In this document: positions 44,721 through 55,000 of the stretch, in pieces | How positions within the stretch are numbered: the first letter of the stretch is position 1 | How the letters are laid out: each line of letters begins with the position of its first letter | Assembly: GCF_900100765.1 (NCBI RefSeq) | Contig: NZ_FNFO01000011.1 | Coordinates: 267,218 to 331,217, forward strand | Source: Catalinimonas alkaloidigena | GTDB lineage: Bacteria; Bacteroidota; Bacteroidia; Cytophagales; Flexibacteraceae | DNA length: 64,000 bases | Reading direction: 5' to 3' | Notes under the pieces: generated by a model | Seen by the model: only the letters and a program-made list of their open reading frames with translations | What the model was told of the DNA's origin: nothing | The model's database searches: none | Position numbers and translations under genes: made by a program

Positions 44721-45476
44721 ATGCGCCCCATCTTCTACGTGTTACTCGTCTTTATGGCGTGCGGCTTTGGGAGCTGCACCCGTCACCAGGTCATCCGGCT
44801 GGCCAGCGATCATCCCCAAACCCTGCAGCGTGCATTTGTCGTGGAAACCGACACCCTGCTACTGACCTACAATTTTTCCGGCGAAGGTGGCCCCGTCGCC
44901 ATTTCCATTTACAACAAGCTGAACCACCCTCTGTTTATCGACTGGCGGCAGTCGTCGCTGATTGTCGGTGGGCAGGTGTTTCCGTACGTCGAAGGGCCTT
45001 CGGAAGGGTATGTGTACGAGGCCTTGGGCGGACCTTTCGGTGCGTTGCCCCTGCGATCGTCGCAGGACGTAGCCCTGGTGCCCCCGCACAGTTATCTGCA
45101 AAGTCCGCTGTTCTGGCTGGCCCCAACGCCCTACCAGGGCCTGCCGGGCGACGTATGGCAGGAACGGCGCGGCGGGCGGCTTTTCAAACGTCAGGGGTAC
45201 AGTGCTGCGACTTCGCCGGTGTACATCCGCAGTTACCTGGCTTTTGGGACCGATCGGCCCCTGACGCATCCTTTTTACCAGCAAACTACTTTTTGGCTGG
45301 AGGAAGTGTTGCAAACGACCAGCGCCCGCTACGTTCGTCTGGTCAGAAATGAGCAGTGGGGCGATACGTTTACCGTGCAACAGCAGAACGATTCGAGGGT
45401 ACTTGCTGCTTCGTCGTTGACCTTGCTCAGTTCAGTGATGATGTCGCTCCTCTTGGTAGCGGCATGGGGCGGGTAA
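44721..45476 (+). CDS. Putative lipoprotein, tandem paralogue 1
   Basis: A 251-aa protein from the ATG at 44721. The leader (IFYVLLVFMACGFGSC) gives a lipobox. The body is beta-rich and shares FVVETDTLLLTYNFSGEGGP, KLNHPLFIDWRQSSLIVGGQ and TTFWLEEVLQTTSARY with the next gene. A hydrophobic segment ends the protein (SLTLLSSVMMSLLLVAAWGG), which the paralogue lacks. I do not recognise the family. It is probably anchored in the outer or inner membrane. Confidence 0.7.
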   Translation: MRPIFYVLLVFMACGFGSCTRHQVIRLASDHPQTLQRAFVVETDTLLLTYNFSGEGGPVAISIYNKLNHPLFIDWRQSSLIVGGQVFPYVEGPSEGYVYEALGGPFGALPLRSSQDVALVPPHSYLQSPLFWLAPTPYQGLPGDVWQERRGGRLFKRQGYSAATSPVYIRSYLAFGTDRPLTHPFYQQTTFWLEEVLQTTSARYVRLVRNEQWGDTFTVQQQNDSRVLAASSLTLLSSVMMSLLLVAAWGG

Positions 45477-45689
45477 GGCGGTCTTCTGTAAGCCTATCTT
45501 CTCACTTTTTCCCGAGCGATGTAGGCAACCACTTGTTTACGCAATAGCCCTTCTGGCTACCCCGCCCGGCTATGAGCCGATCACCGCGATTCTGTTTACG
45601 ACCAGCTTGGTGCTCGGATTCCGCTTTCGCGCTACTGGGGCCGTAGCCGCTCTTTGACGTCATCTCAAATTTTCAATCCTTTTACTTCT

Positions 45690-46388
45690 ATGCGCCTTTC
45701 CATCTACGTTTTCGCTTTGCTGAGTTGCCTGGCGTTTAGCCGGTGCACGGCCTACCAATTCGCGACGCTATCCAGTGCGGAGGCTTCGGGTTCTACGGAA
45801 GAGTATATCGTCGAGACGGATACGCTTCTGATCCGCTACAGCTTTCAGGGCGAGGGGGCACCCGTGCTGGTCCATATTGAAAACAAATTGAATCAGCCTT
45901 TGTACATAGACTGGTCCCGGTCGGCGTTGGTGGTCGGAAACGAAACGTTTCCGTACTGGCGCGACGCGTACGACATCAACACCGTGTCGCAGCATTACTA
46001 CATTTCTACGACTACGACGGGCGTGGCCGAACGGCCCGATCGCATCAGTTTTATTGCCCCGCGTGCGTTTGTGGAGAGTACGCGGCTCGCTCTGGCACCG
46101 GGCTCCAGCCTGAGCGCCTTGCGCACTACAGAGGCCCGCCGTGTGATTCGACGAAGCCCGTACGGTTCGTACCGGGTCAGTTTGTACGCGTTTACGGAGG
46201 ATAATTCGCCGCTGGCCTTCCGCAGTTACCTGACGCTGTCTACCCAGATGGACGGCTCGGCGTCTTTCGCGGTCGATACGCACTTCTGGGTGTCGCAGGT
46301 CTTGCAAACCCTGGAGCCGATGTATCGCCAGCTCTACAGGTCGCTGGAACAAAAACCGTTTACGTTTTACAGTGTGACGGTGCTGTAG
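45690..46388 (+). CDS. Putative lipoprotein, tandem paralogue 2
   Basis: A 232-aa protein from the ATG at 45690, with lipobox LLSCLAFSRC. It shares an extended core with the preceding gene: YIVETDTLLIRYSFQGEGAP, KLNQPLYIDWSRSALVVGNE and THFWVSQVLQTLEPMYRQL align directly. The central parts have diverged and it lacks the C-terminal hydrophobic tail. This is a clear tandem duplication. Function unknown. Confidence 0.7.
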   Translation: MRLSIYVFALLSCLAFSRCTAYQFATLSSAEASGSTEEYIVETDTLLIRYSFQGEGAPVLVHIENKLNQPLYIDWSRSALVVGNETFPYWRDAYDINTVSQHYYISTTTTGVAERPDRISFIAPRAFVESTRLALAPGSSLSALRTTEARRVIRRSPYGSYRVSLYAFTEDNSPLAFRSYLTLSTQMDGSASFAVDTHFWVSQVLQTLEPMYRQLYRSLEQKPFTFYSVTVL

Positions 46389-46407
46389 CGATCCGGGTGG
46401 TTCCCAT

Positions 46408-47187
46408 TCAGGAAGCGCCCGGTTTCTCCAGTAGTTCGTTCAGCCACTGTTCCAGCGCCTGAAGCACCTCCTGATCGGGACCGGGGTTGAGCACGCCGCT
46501 GCCGAAGCGGTACCAGACGCCTTCGCCCGGATCGAGGTAATGCCCCGGTCGGTTCGGCGTCGCTTCAAACGATTTGTCCATCTCGTAGTCGGGAGCGTAG
46601 ACGCTGCGCAGCAGCGGTTTCAGGCGCGGCCAGGCCAGCGGAAATGTGCGTTCTTCCGGCGGCGTTTCGACGCGGACCTGCACACGCCGCTCGCGGAACG
46701 AAGGCTGAACGGTGACCAGTTGCACCCGCTGCTCAGGGTCCACTTTCGCGAAGCGCACGACCAGCGCGCGTTCTTTACCCGACACTTCGTAGATGGCCTG
46801 CACCAGTTCCTGGCAAAAGTAGGCCCAGGTTTCGCGCTTGCGGGGCGTGCCTTCCGCAACTTGTCCCTGCGCATCGGTCAGGGTCAGGTGGATTTCCCCG
46901 TCGCTTTCTTTCATGTCGGTGCTACCGCCCTTGCGCAGCAGGTCGCGCAGGGCCTTGGTCCAGGCGCTGGAGAGTACGCCTTCCCACACGAAATCGTCGT
47001 CGGGTGTAAATCCTTCGTCATAAATTTCTTCTTCGGTCAGGTCTTCGCGATCCAGGTAGGTCAATTCATAACGAACGGCCAGCCCGTCGGGTCGTGGGAC
47101 GGCCTCCAGGGTGTACACGTGGCTATACGGCGGCGGGATGTACTCGGCGGTTTGGAAACGAACCGCCATACGTTGCAATGCATCCAT
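46408..47187 (-). CDS. Uncharacterised conserved-type protein
   Basis: A 259-aa protein with no signal peptide or membrane segment. It starts MDALQRMAVRFQTAEYIPPP. It is rich in Glu/Arg/Tyr and appears to be mixed alpha/beta (YSHVYTLEAVPRPDGLAVRY; YEMDKSFEATPNRPGHYLDP). I do not recognise a family. It lies 43 bp downstream of the MenE-type gene on the same strand and may be co-transcribed with it. Its composition matches the genome. Confidence 0.65.
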   Translation of the reverse strand: MDALQRMAVRFQTAEYIPPPYSHVYTLEAVPRPDGLAVRYELTYLDREDLTEEEIYDEGFTPDDDFVWEGVLSSAWTKALRDLLRKGGSTDMKESDGEIHLTLTDAQGQVAEGTPRKRETWAYFCQELVQAIYEVSGKERALVVRFAKVDPEQRVQLVTVQPSFRERRVQVRVETPPEERTFPLAWPRLKPLLRSVYAPDYEMDKSFEATPNRPGHYLDPGEGVWYRFGSGVLNPGPDQEVLQALEQWLNELLEKPGAS

Positions 47188-47230
47188 TGCGCAAATGTAA
47201 TAGGTTGTTACGAAGGGAAGCGGCTGTTTT

Positions 47231-48310
47231 TCAGGAGCGTGCTAATTTCTGCAACGTCCCCGTACGGTCGATTTTCCCGGTGGGGGTCTCTTCGAACGAC
47301 GGCACGTAGAGCAGGCGCTTGGGGGCGTGGTACCGGGGCAGGCGCTCGCGCAGCGCTTCCAGGAGCCATTCTTCGCGGGTGGGCGGGAAGGGCATGCCCT
47401 CCACAAACAGCACGACACACTGGCCCAGGTACTTGTCCGGCTGGCTGCCTACAAAATAGCGTTCGGCGATTTTATTCTCTTTCCAGAGCTTGTCCACGGC
47501 TTGCTCCACCGCCTCGGGCTGCACTTTTACGCCTCCGCTGTTGATGACATGGTCGGCGCGCCCCAACCACCGGAACCGACCGTCGGCGTGCAGTTCCACC
47601 AGATCGTTGGTGGTGATCCACTGCGCGTTGGTGACCGCTCCCCGGATGCACAGACACCCCCGGTCGTCCAGGCGAAGATCAATGCCCGGTAATGACGTGA
47701 ATACGGCCGACCGCTCAGGTCCGTTCAGGCGGCGCAGGGCGACGTGCGAAACGGTTTCGGTCATGCCGTACGTGTGGTAGACGGGGCAGGGCAGGGCTTG
47801 CACCTGCTCCTCGAGCGTGGCCGAGAGCGGCGCACCGCCCAGCAGAATGGCCTTGGCATGGGCAAAAGCCGCCAGGGCCTGGGGCGTTTCCCGCAAAATC
47901 GTTTCCAGTTGCATGGGCACCATCGCCGTAAAGTCGAACGACGTACCGGCGGCTACCAACGCAAGCGGGTTGCGGTGGGGCGGATAAAGGTGCAGCTCCA
48001 GTCCCAGCACCAGTCCTCGCACCAGCATCATGGTGCCGGCAATGTAGCGGGTCGGCAGGCAGACCAGCGCTTTGTCGCCCGTCGTGAGTCCCAGCGCTTC
48101 TCCGGTCAACCGGGCGCTGGCTTCCATCTGGGCGCGGGTGAGGCATTGAGGTTTGGGAGTGCCGGTAGAGCCGGACGTCAGCAGCCAGAATTCAGGCTGG
48201 CCTTGTTGCCACATTTTACAGAACTGAGCGGCGTGTTGTTCCTGATCGGCGAGGCGGGGTGGCAGGGCCGCTAACGATACTTTTTGCTTTTGAAACCAGA
48301 CAACATTCAT
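47231..48310 (-). CDS. menE: o-Succinylbenzoate-CoA ligase (MenE-like AMP-binding enzyme)
   Basis: A 359-aa ANL-superfamily adenylate-forming enzyme; the short length is typical of Bacteroidota MenE (other ANL ligases are over 500 aa). The start is the ATG at 48310 (MNVVWFQKQKV). The P-loop is LLTSGSTGTPKPQ, the Bacteroidota MenE-like segment is LVCLPTRYIAGTMMLVRGL, the Thr/Tyr motif is YHTYGMTETVSHVAL, and the C-terminal Lys motif is ETPTGKIDRTGTL. It activates o-succinylbenzoate in menaquinone synthesis. No other men gene is adjacent. It is divergent from the polyketide synthase gene, so loading a starter acid for the PKS is a less likely alternative. Confidence 0.8.
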   Translation of the reverse strand: MNVVWFQKQKVSLAALPPRLADQEQHAAQFCKMWQQGQPEFWLLTSGSTGTPKPQCLTRAQMEASARLTGEALGLTTGDKALVCLPTRYIAGTMMLVRGLVLGLELHLYPPHRNPLALVAAGTSFDFTAMVPMQLETILRETPQALAAFAHAKAILLGGAPLSATLEEQVQALPCPVYHTYGMTETVSHVALRRLNGPERSAVFTSLPGIDLRLDDRGCLCIRGAVTNAQWITTNDLVELHADGRFRWLGRADHVINSGGVKVQPEAVEQAVDKLWKENKIAERYFVGSQPDKYLGQCVVLFVEGMPFPPTREEWLLEALRERLPRYHAPKRLLYVPSFEETPTGKIDRTGTLQKLARS

Positions 48311-49013
48311 GCGATGTAAACGAGAGCTTAAACATACGGAGAAATAAAAAGAAAAAATATGTACAATCTTTGATGTAATTTTTGTGTAATAAATTGCAAA
48401 TCTGTAGGTCGGCGAGAACAGAGGGGCGGGGCAGAGAATGCAACAATACTGGCTGAATGAGGGACAAATCTTACCATAGTACAAAGAGTATATAGTGTTT
48501 GGGTTTAAATCGATAGAGAAACGACTCGTAAGATTTTTGTTGGTTTAAGTAGTATATTTTATCGTTTTTGTACCATATTTGGGGTAAGGTTCAAATAAGT
48601 ATTGTCTAGAAATAGTTTCAGTTGGTAAACTATAAAGCACTCTCTGTGTAAGTTTTCAATCACTCTGTCTATGAACTGCATTACGACTTCTTCTAGTACG
48701 CTATTACCCGTTTCGTTGCTGTCGTCCGTTTGCTGGGAACGCAAAGTGTTCCGGTAAACATCCCTTCTGTCTTTTCTGTCTGGTGGGGTGGCCCGTGTGC
48801 TTCGGGAAATCCGCCGTGGTAAGTAGTCTGCGAGAGGCTTCTTCTTACTAAACTGACGTGTTCTTGCACAAACGCCGATTTCTGTCGCTGGGGCCGAAAT
48901 CGGAGCAGGAAAGGTATGCCTCGTTTTCGGGGAGGGAAGCGATGCACGGCAGGGAAGGCTATGTCCATTGCTTTCTGTTCAATTCCATAATTCTACTACT
49001 TCAACTCCTCTGT
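48311..49013. promoter_or_regulatory. Long AT-rich region upstream of the polyketide synthase
   Basis: These 703 bp lie between the divergent menE and PKS genes. From about 48330 to 48700 the DNA is markedly AT-rich compared with the flanks; after that it returns toward genome composition. The PKS frame is open back to 48858 but that part lacks protein-like features before the ATG at 49014. I found no exact TAnnTTTG box on the plus strand. The size suggests a long leader or regulatory region for the PKS. Confidence 0.45.
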
Positions 49014-52000
49014 ATGATTCACAAAGAACCCATTGCCGTGGTGGGAATCGGCTGCCGGTTTCCCGGAGATGTTCATGGTGCCAGCCAATACTGGGCCGCG
49101 TTACAACGTAGCTTCGACGCCATTACCGACGTGCCCGAAGAGCGCTGGAACCTTGAAGCGTTCTACGACCCCAATCCGAACGTAGCGGGCAAAACCAAGT
49201 CGCGGAAGGGCGGTTTTGTGAAAAACGTAGACCACTTCGACGCCGATTTCTTCGGACTTTTTCCGAAAGAAGCGGAGCGCATCGACCCGCAGCAACGGCT
49301 GCTGCTGGAAGTAACCTACGAAGCCCTGGAAGACGCCGGCATCCGGCTCGAAGATTTTTCCGGCTCCAAAACGGCGGTGTTCATGGGCGTATTCATGAAT
49401 GACTACTGGGACATTCAGATCGCCCATCTGCAGCGCGATAACATTACACCCCACGTGCCGATGGGCGTGTCGCTCACCTCCATTGCAAACCGACTTTCGT
49501 ACGTCTACAACCTGAAAGGCCCGAGCGTAACACTAGATACGGCGTGTTCGTCGTCGCTGGTCGGGGTACACCAGGCCTGCCGGAGCATCTGGTCGGGCGA
49601 GAGCACCCAGGCCCTGGCGGGGGGCGTCAACCTGATGCTGCGTCCGGAGTCGACGATCATGATGTCGAAAGGCAATTTCCTTTCGCCCGATGGGTATTGT
49701 AAGTCGTTCGACAGCCGGGCCAACGGATACGTGCGCAGCGAAGGCGCGGGGGTGGTCCTTCTCAAACCGCTTTCGCAGGCGCAGGCCGACGGCGACCAGA
49801 TCTACGCGCTGATTCGCGGCTCGGCGGTCAACCAGGATGGCCATACGCCCGAAGGGTTCACCGTACCGAGTCTGGAAGCGCAGGCCGACATGTTGCGCAC
49901 GGCTTATCAGGATGCGCAGGTCGATCCGAAAGAGGTCGCGTACGTCGAAGCGCACGGCACCGGCACGCCCGTCGGTGACCCGAAAGAGACCAATGCCTTC
50001 GGGCAGGTGCTGAGCGAAAAGCGCACGGCCGACGAGAAGCTGACCATCGGGTCGGTGAAAAGCAACATGGGCCACCTGGAAGCCGCCGCCGGAATCGCCG
50101 GGATGATCAAGCTGACCATGGTGCTGAAAAACCGCCAGGTGCCCGCCAACCTCCACTTTCTGAAGCCCAACCCGAACATTCCGTTCGACGACTACAAACT
50201 GCGTGTACCTACTCAACTGGAAGACCTGCCGAAAGAAGGCACGTTGTTCGGCGGGGTAAACTCGTTCGGCGCCGGGGGCACCAACGCCCACGTGGTGATG
50301 CAGACCTACGACGCACCGACCGCGCAGGAGCTACCAGCCACCGACGAAGGTCACGACGTCCACCTGTTTACCCTGACGGCCCGCAGCCGGGAGGCACTCC
50401 GCGCCACCGCCGAAAAGTACGTGCCCTTTCTGGAAGAGACGCCCGCTGCGCTGAGCGATATCTGTTTCTCGGCCGGTACGCGGCGTTCGGCGCATCCGCA
50501 TCGGCTGAGCATCGCGATCCGCACCAAAGCCGAACTGAAAGCGTCGATTGAAGCTTTCCTGCGCGACGAGACCCGGCCCGGCATGCACTACGCGGAAGTG
50601 ACCCGCGAAACGGCGCCCAAAGTGGGCTTTGTCTTCTCGGGGCAAGGACCCCAGTGGTACGCCATGGGGCAGCAATTGCTACAGGCGTCGCCCGTTTTCC
50701 GGGAGACCATTCTGGAGATCGAGCAACATTTCGCGAAGGTGGCCGACTGGTCGCTGCTGGAAGAGATGAACCGCGACGAGGCCACTTCACGCGTTAGCGA
50801 CACCCGCATTGCACAGCCTGCTATCATGGCGATTCAGATTGCCCTGACCGAACTGTGGAAGTCATGGGGCGTGGAGCCCGCCGGTTGTGTCGGGCACTCG
50901 ATTGGCGAAGTGGCGGCGGCCTACGCGGCTGGTGCGCTGACGCTGGCGCAGGCCGTGGAGGTGATTTACCACCGCAGCCGGGGACAGAACAAAGCGACCG
51001 GAGCCGGTAAAATGCTTGCCGTGGGCCTGACGCTGGCGGAAGCGAGAAAGGCAATTGTCGGGTACGAAGCCGTTGTTTCCATTGCGGCCATCAACAGCCC
51101 CGAGATGGTGACCCTGTCGGGCGATGCCGAACCGCTGGAAGCCATTGCCGCGGCGCTGGACAAGAAAGACGTGTTCCACCGTTTTCTGCGGGTGAACGTG
51201 CCGTTCCACAGCCATCACATGAATCAGCTCAAAGACGAACTGATCGACTCGCTGGTGCACCTGCAACCGGCGGCCGCCACGTTGCCGCTCTATTCGACGG
51301 TAACCGGGCGGCGCGAGGACGGCCTGCACCTGACGAGCCACTACTGGTTCCAGAACGTGCGCGAACCCGTGTACTTTACCGATGCCGTGCAGGCCATGAT
51401 CGATGAGGGATTCGATACGTTCGTAGAAATTGCCCCGCATCCGGTGCTGTCGCAGGGCGTGCAGGATCTGCTGAAAGCCAACCAGAAGGAAGGCCTGACC
51501 GTCACGTCGCTGCGTCGCAAAGATGACGAAGCCGTGGTGATGATGGGCTCGCTGGGACGGCTGTTCACCGACGGTCTGGCTTTGCAGTGGCAGAAGCTGG
51601 CGACACCCGGTGCGCGCTACGTGAAACTGCCGACCTACGCCTGGCAGAAACAGCGCTACTGGTTCGAAACTGAAGCGCACCGTCGCGAGCGGCAGGGGAC
51701 AACCCTCCATCCGTTTCTGGTTGCCAAACATCAGTCGGCGACCGATGCCTATCGGCTGCTGTGGGACGTGCGGCTGGATCAGCGCGTATTCCCTTATCTG
51801 GAAGATCATAAAGTCGACGGGGCCATCATCTTCCCCGGCACCGGCCACCTGGAAGTCGCCAACGCCATGGCGCACGCGTCGTTCCCCGGCACGGACTTCT
51901 TCCTGGAAGATGTCCATTTCGAATCGGCCGTGTTTCTGCCCGACGAAGGCGAGTCGCCCGAAGTCCGCATGGAAGTAACGTCCGACGAAGGAACCTACGT

Positions 52001-55000
52001 GTTGTGCAGCCGCCCGCGCTACAGCGAAGACGCCGCCTGGACACACCACTCGCGAGGCAAAGTGAACAGCTTCGGCGATCGGTTCGTGAAACAGACGGTT
52101 TCGCTCGATGCGGTGCGCGAGCGTGTGACCGACCCACTGTCGGTCTCCGATTTCTACGTGACGTTGAAAGAAGGCGGCCTTCAGTACGGCGAGTCGTTCC
52201 GTTGCGTGCAGAAAATGTGGCGGCACGGGAACGAACTGCTGAGCACCATCAGCCTGTCGGAAAAGGACCTGTACGGCGTGGAGAAATACCACGTCCATCC
52301 GGCTCTGCTGGATGCGTCGCTGCACACCATTCTGTACTTCGCGCAGGAGCAGAGCGACACGGGCAAAGGCGGCATCTACCTGCCGGTGCACATCGAGCGT
52401 TTCAAAGTGCATCAGCATCCGGGGCATCGCCTGTGGTGTTACGTGAACCTGACCGAAGGCAACGCTACGTACATGCACGGCGACTACTGCCTCTTCAACG
52501 AAGAAGGCGAACTGGTCGCAGAAATTCAGGGGCTAACCTGTAAGTACATCGAAGGGTCGCGTGGTGAGCAGCGCGACGAACTCTACCAGGGCATGTACAC
52601 GTACCAGTGGCAACTGCTGGAAGAGTCCGAACTGCTGGCCACGGCAAAACAGGCGCTGGGCACAGAGCCGACCAACCCGGCCGAATGCACGCTGCTGCTG
52701 GCCGACAAAGGGCAAGTGGCGATGCAACTGCTGCGCCGTTTCAATGCCGCGCACCGTTCGGTGGCGTTGGTGATGCAAAGCAACCAGTACCAGCAGTTGT
52801 TCGGGCAGCACTTTGAAGTCGATCCGCTGCAACAGGAAGATCTGGAAAAAGTGATCCGGATGGTGCAAGCGCAGGGCCAGCCCATTACCCGGGTCGTGTA
52901 CCTGTGGGGACTGGACGAAGCGGCCGCGCATGAGTTGGATACAGACGCCATGGCCGCGCGTCAGGAACAGATGGCGCTGTCGGCCATCCAGGCGGTGAAG
53001 GCGGTGGTCAGCCAGGACATCGAACCGGCCTTTACGTTCGTGACCCGGGGAGTAGAACAACTCACCGAAAAAGATACGCAGGTCAACTTCGCCCAGGGAA
53101 CCCTTTACGGCATCACCCGCGTGATGACCAACGAATATCCGTTCATCCCGCTGCGCCTGATCGACCTGTCGGCCGAGTGGAACGAGGCCGAGCTGGAATC
53201 GCTGTACGATACCATCGTCGAGCCGAAATCGCTCCAGAAAGTTCGCCACACCGAACTGGCGCTTCGCGGTACGCAACGGTACGCGCGCCGTCTGGAAGCG
53301 GTGCATCAGGAAAGCGCCGAACAGGCCGCCACGCAACGCGCCGAAGCCATCGGGACCCGGTACCGGGCCGAAGTACGCGACTACGGCACGTTCGATCGTC
53401 TGGCCTTCCGGCAGGCGGCCCGTCCCGAACTGGCCCCCAACGAAGTGGAGATCGAAGTGCGGGCGGCGGGGCTCAACTTCAAGGACGTGATGAACGCAAT
53501 GGGCCTGCTGTCGCCGGAAGCCGTTGCGGGAGGCATTGCCGAAGCCAACCTAGGGCTGGAGTGCAGCGGGGTGGTGACCGCCGTTGGCTGTGGCGTATCC
53601 GACCTCCGGGTGGGCGATCCGGTCATGGCGTGGGCCTCGAACAGCTTTGCGGGCTACACCGTCGCCAAGCGTCAGTGCGTCGTGCAGAAGCCCGAAAATC
53701 TGTCGTTTGAAGAAGCCGCGACGCTAACGGTCGTGTACCTGACGGCCTATTACTCGCTGCACCACCTGGCGCACCTGGAAGAAGGCGAGCGCGTCCTGAT
53801 TCACTCCGCTTCGGGGGGCGTCGGGCTGGCCGCTATCCAGATTGCCCGGTGGCGCGGGGCCGAAGTAATCGCCACGGCGGGGAACGAGGAGAAGCGAAAT
53901 TACCTGCGGGCCTTGGGCGTTGCACACGTATTCGATTCGCGCGATCTCCGTTTCGCCGATCAGATCCTGGAGGTAACCAACGGCGAAGGGGTAGACGTGG
54001 TCCTCAACTCGCTGACCGGCAAAGCCATCGCGCAGAGCATCCGGTGCCTGGCGCCGTTCGGCCGCTTTGTGGAAATCGGCAAAGTCGACATCTACGGCGA
54101 TACCAAACTGGGGCTGAAGCGCTTCGGAGAGAACCTGTCGTACCACGCGGTGGATCTGGACCGCCTGATGGCGCAGAAACCCAGGCTGGCGCAGCGGATG
54201 TACCGCGAACTGGCCGATTTGCTGGCGAGCGAACAGATCGAAGCCCTGCCGTTCCGGACGTATCCGGTGTCGGCGTTGTCGGAGGCGTTGCGGTTCCTCA
54301 GCAAAGGCACGCACATCGGGAAAGTGGCGGTGACGATGGCAACGCAGCAGGTCGATGTGCTGCCGGCCGAAACCCTTTCGCTCCCGAAAGACGCGACCTA
54401 TCTGATCACCGGAGGGGCGAGCGGCCTGGGCCTGGAAATGGCGAAGTGGCTGGCCTCCAAAGGTGCGCAGTACCTCGTGCTGGCGAGCCGGAGCGGCTGT
54501 AAATCAGACTATGACCGGCAGACCATCGCCGACCTGGAAGCGGCCGGGGTCTGCGTGCGGTTGCCGAAAGTAGACATCACCGACGAAGCGGCCGTGCGCA
54601 CCATGCTTGCCGAAGTACGTGCGCTGATGCCGCCGCTGAAGGGGATCATTCACAGTGCAGCCGTGCTGGACGACGCCACGCTGCCCAACATGGACGAACG
54701 GCGGTTCCACCGGGTATTCCATCCGAAAGCCATGGGTGCCTGGACGTTGCACCGTGCGACGCTCCACGATACGCTCGACTTCTTCCTGACGATCTCGTCG
54801 GTGTCGGCCATCTTCGGATTGCCGGGGCAGTCGAACTACTCGGCCGCGAACAACTTCCTCGACAAGCTGTGTGCCTACCGTCAGGCGCAGGGGCTGGCCG
54901 CGGCGTCGGTCAACCTGGGCGTACTCGACACCTATGCCGGCATGTCGAAAGAAGGAGAGCACGTGTTGAAGGTACTGGGTAGCCAGGGCTGGCAGCCCAT

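Noticed and set aside
47231..48310. Dedicated acyl-AMP ligase loading the PKS
   Set aside because: Short length and motifs fit Bacteroidota MenE better; divergent position alone is weak evidence for a PKS role.
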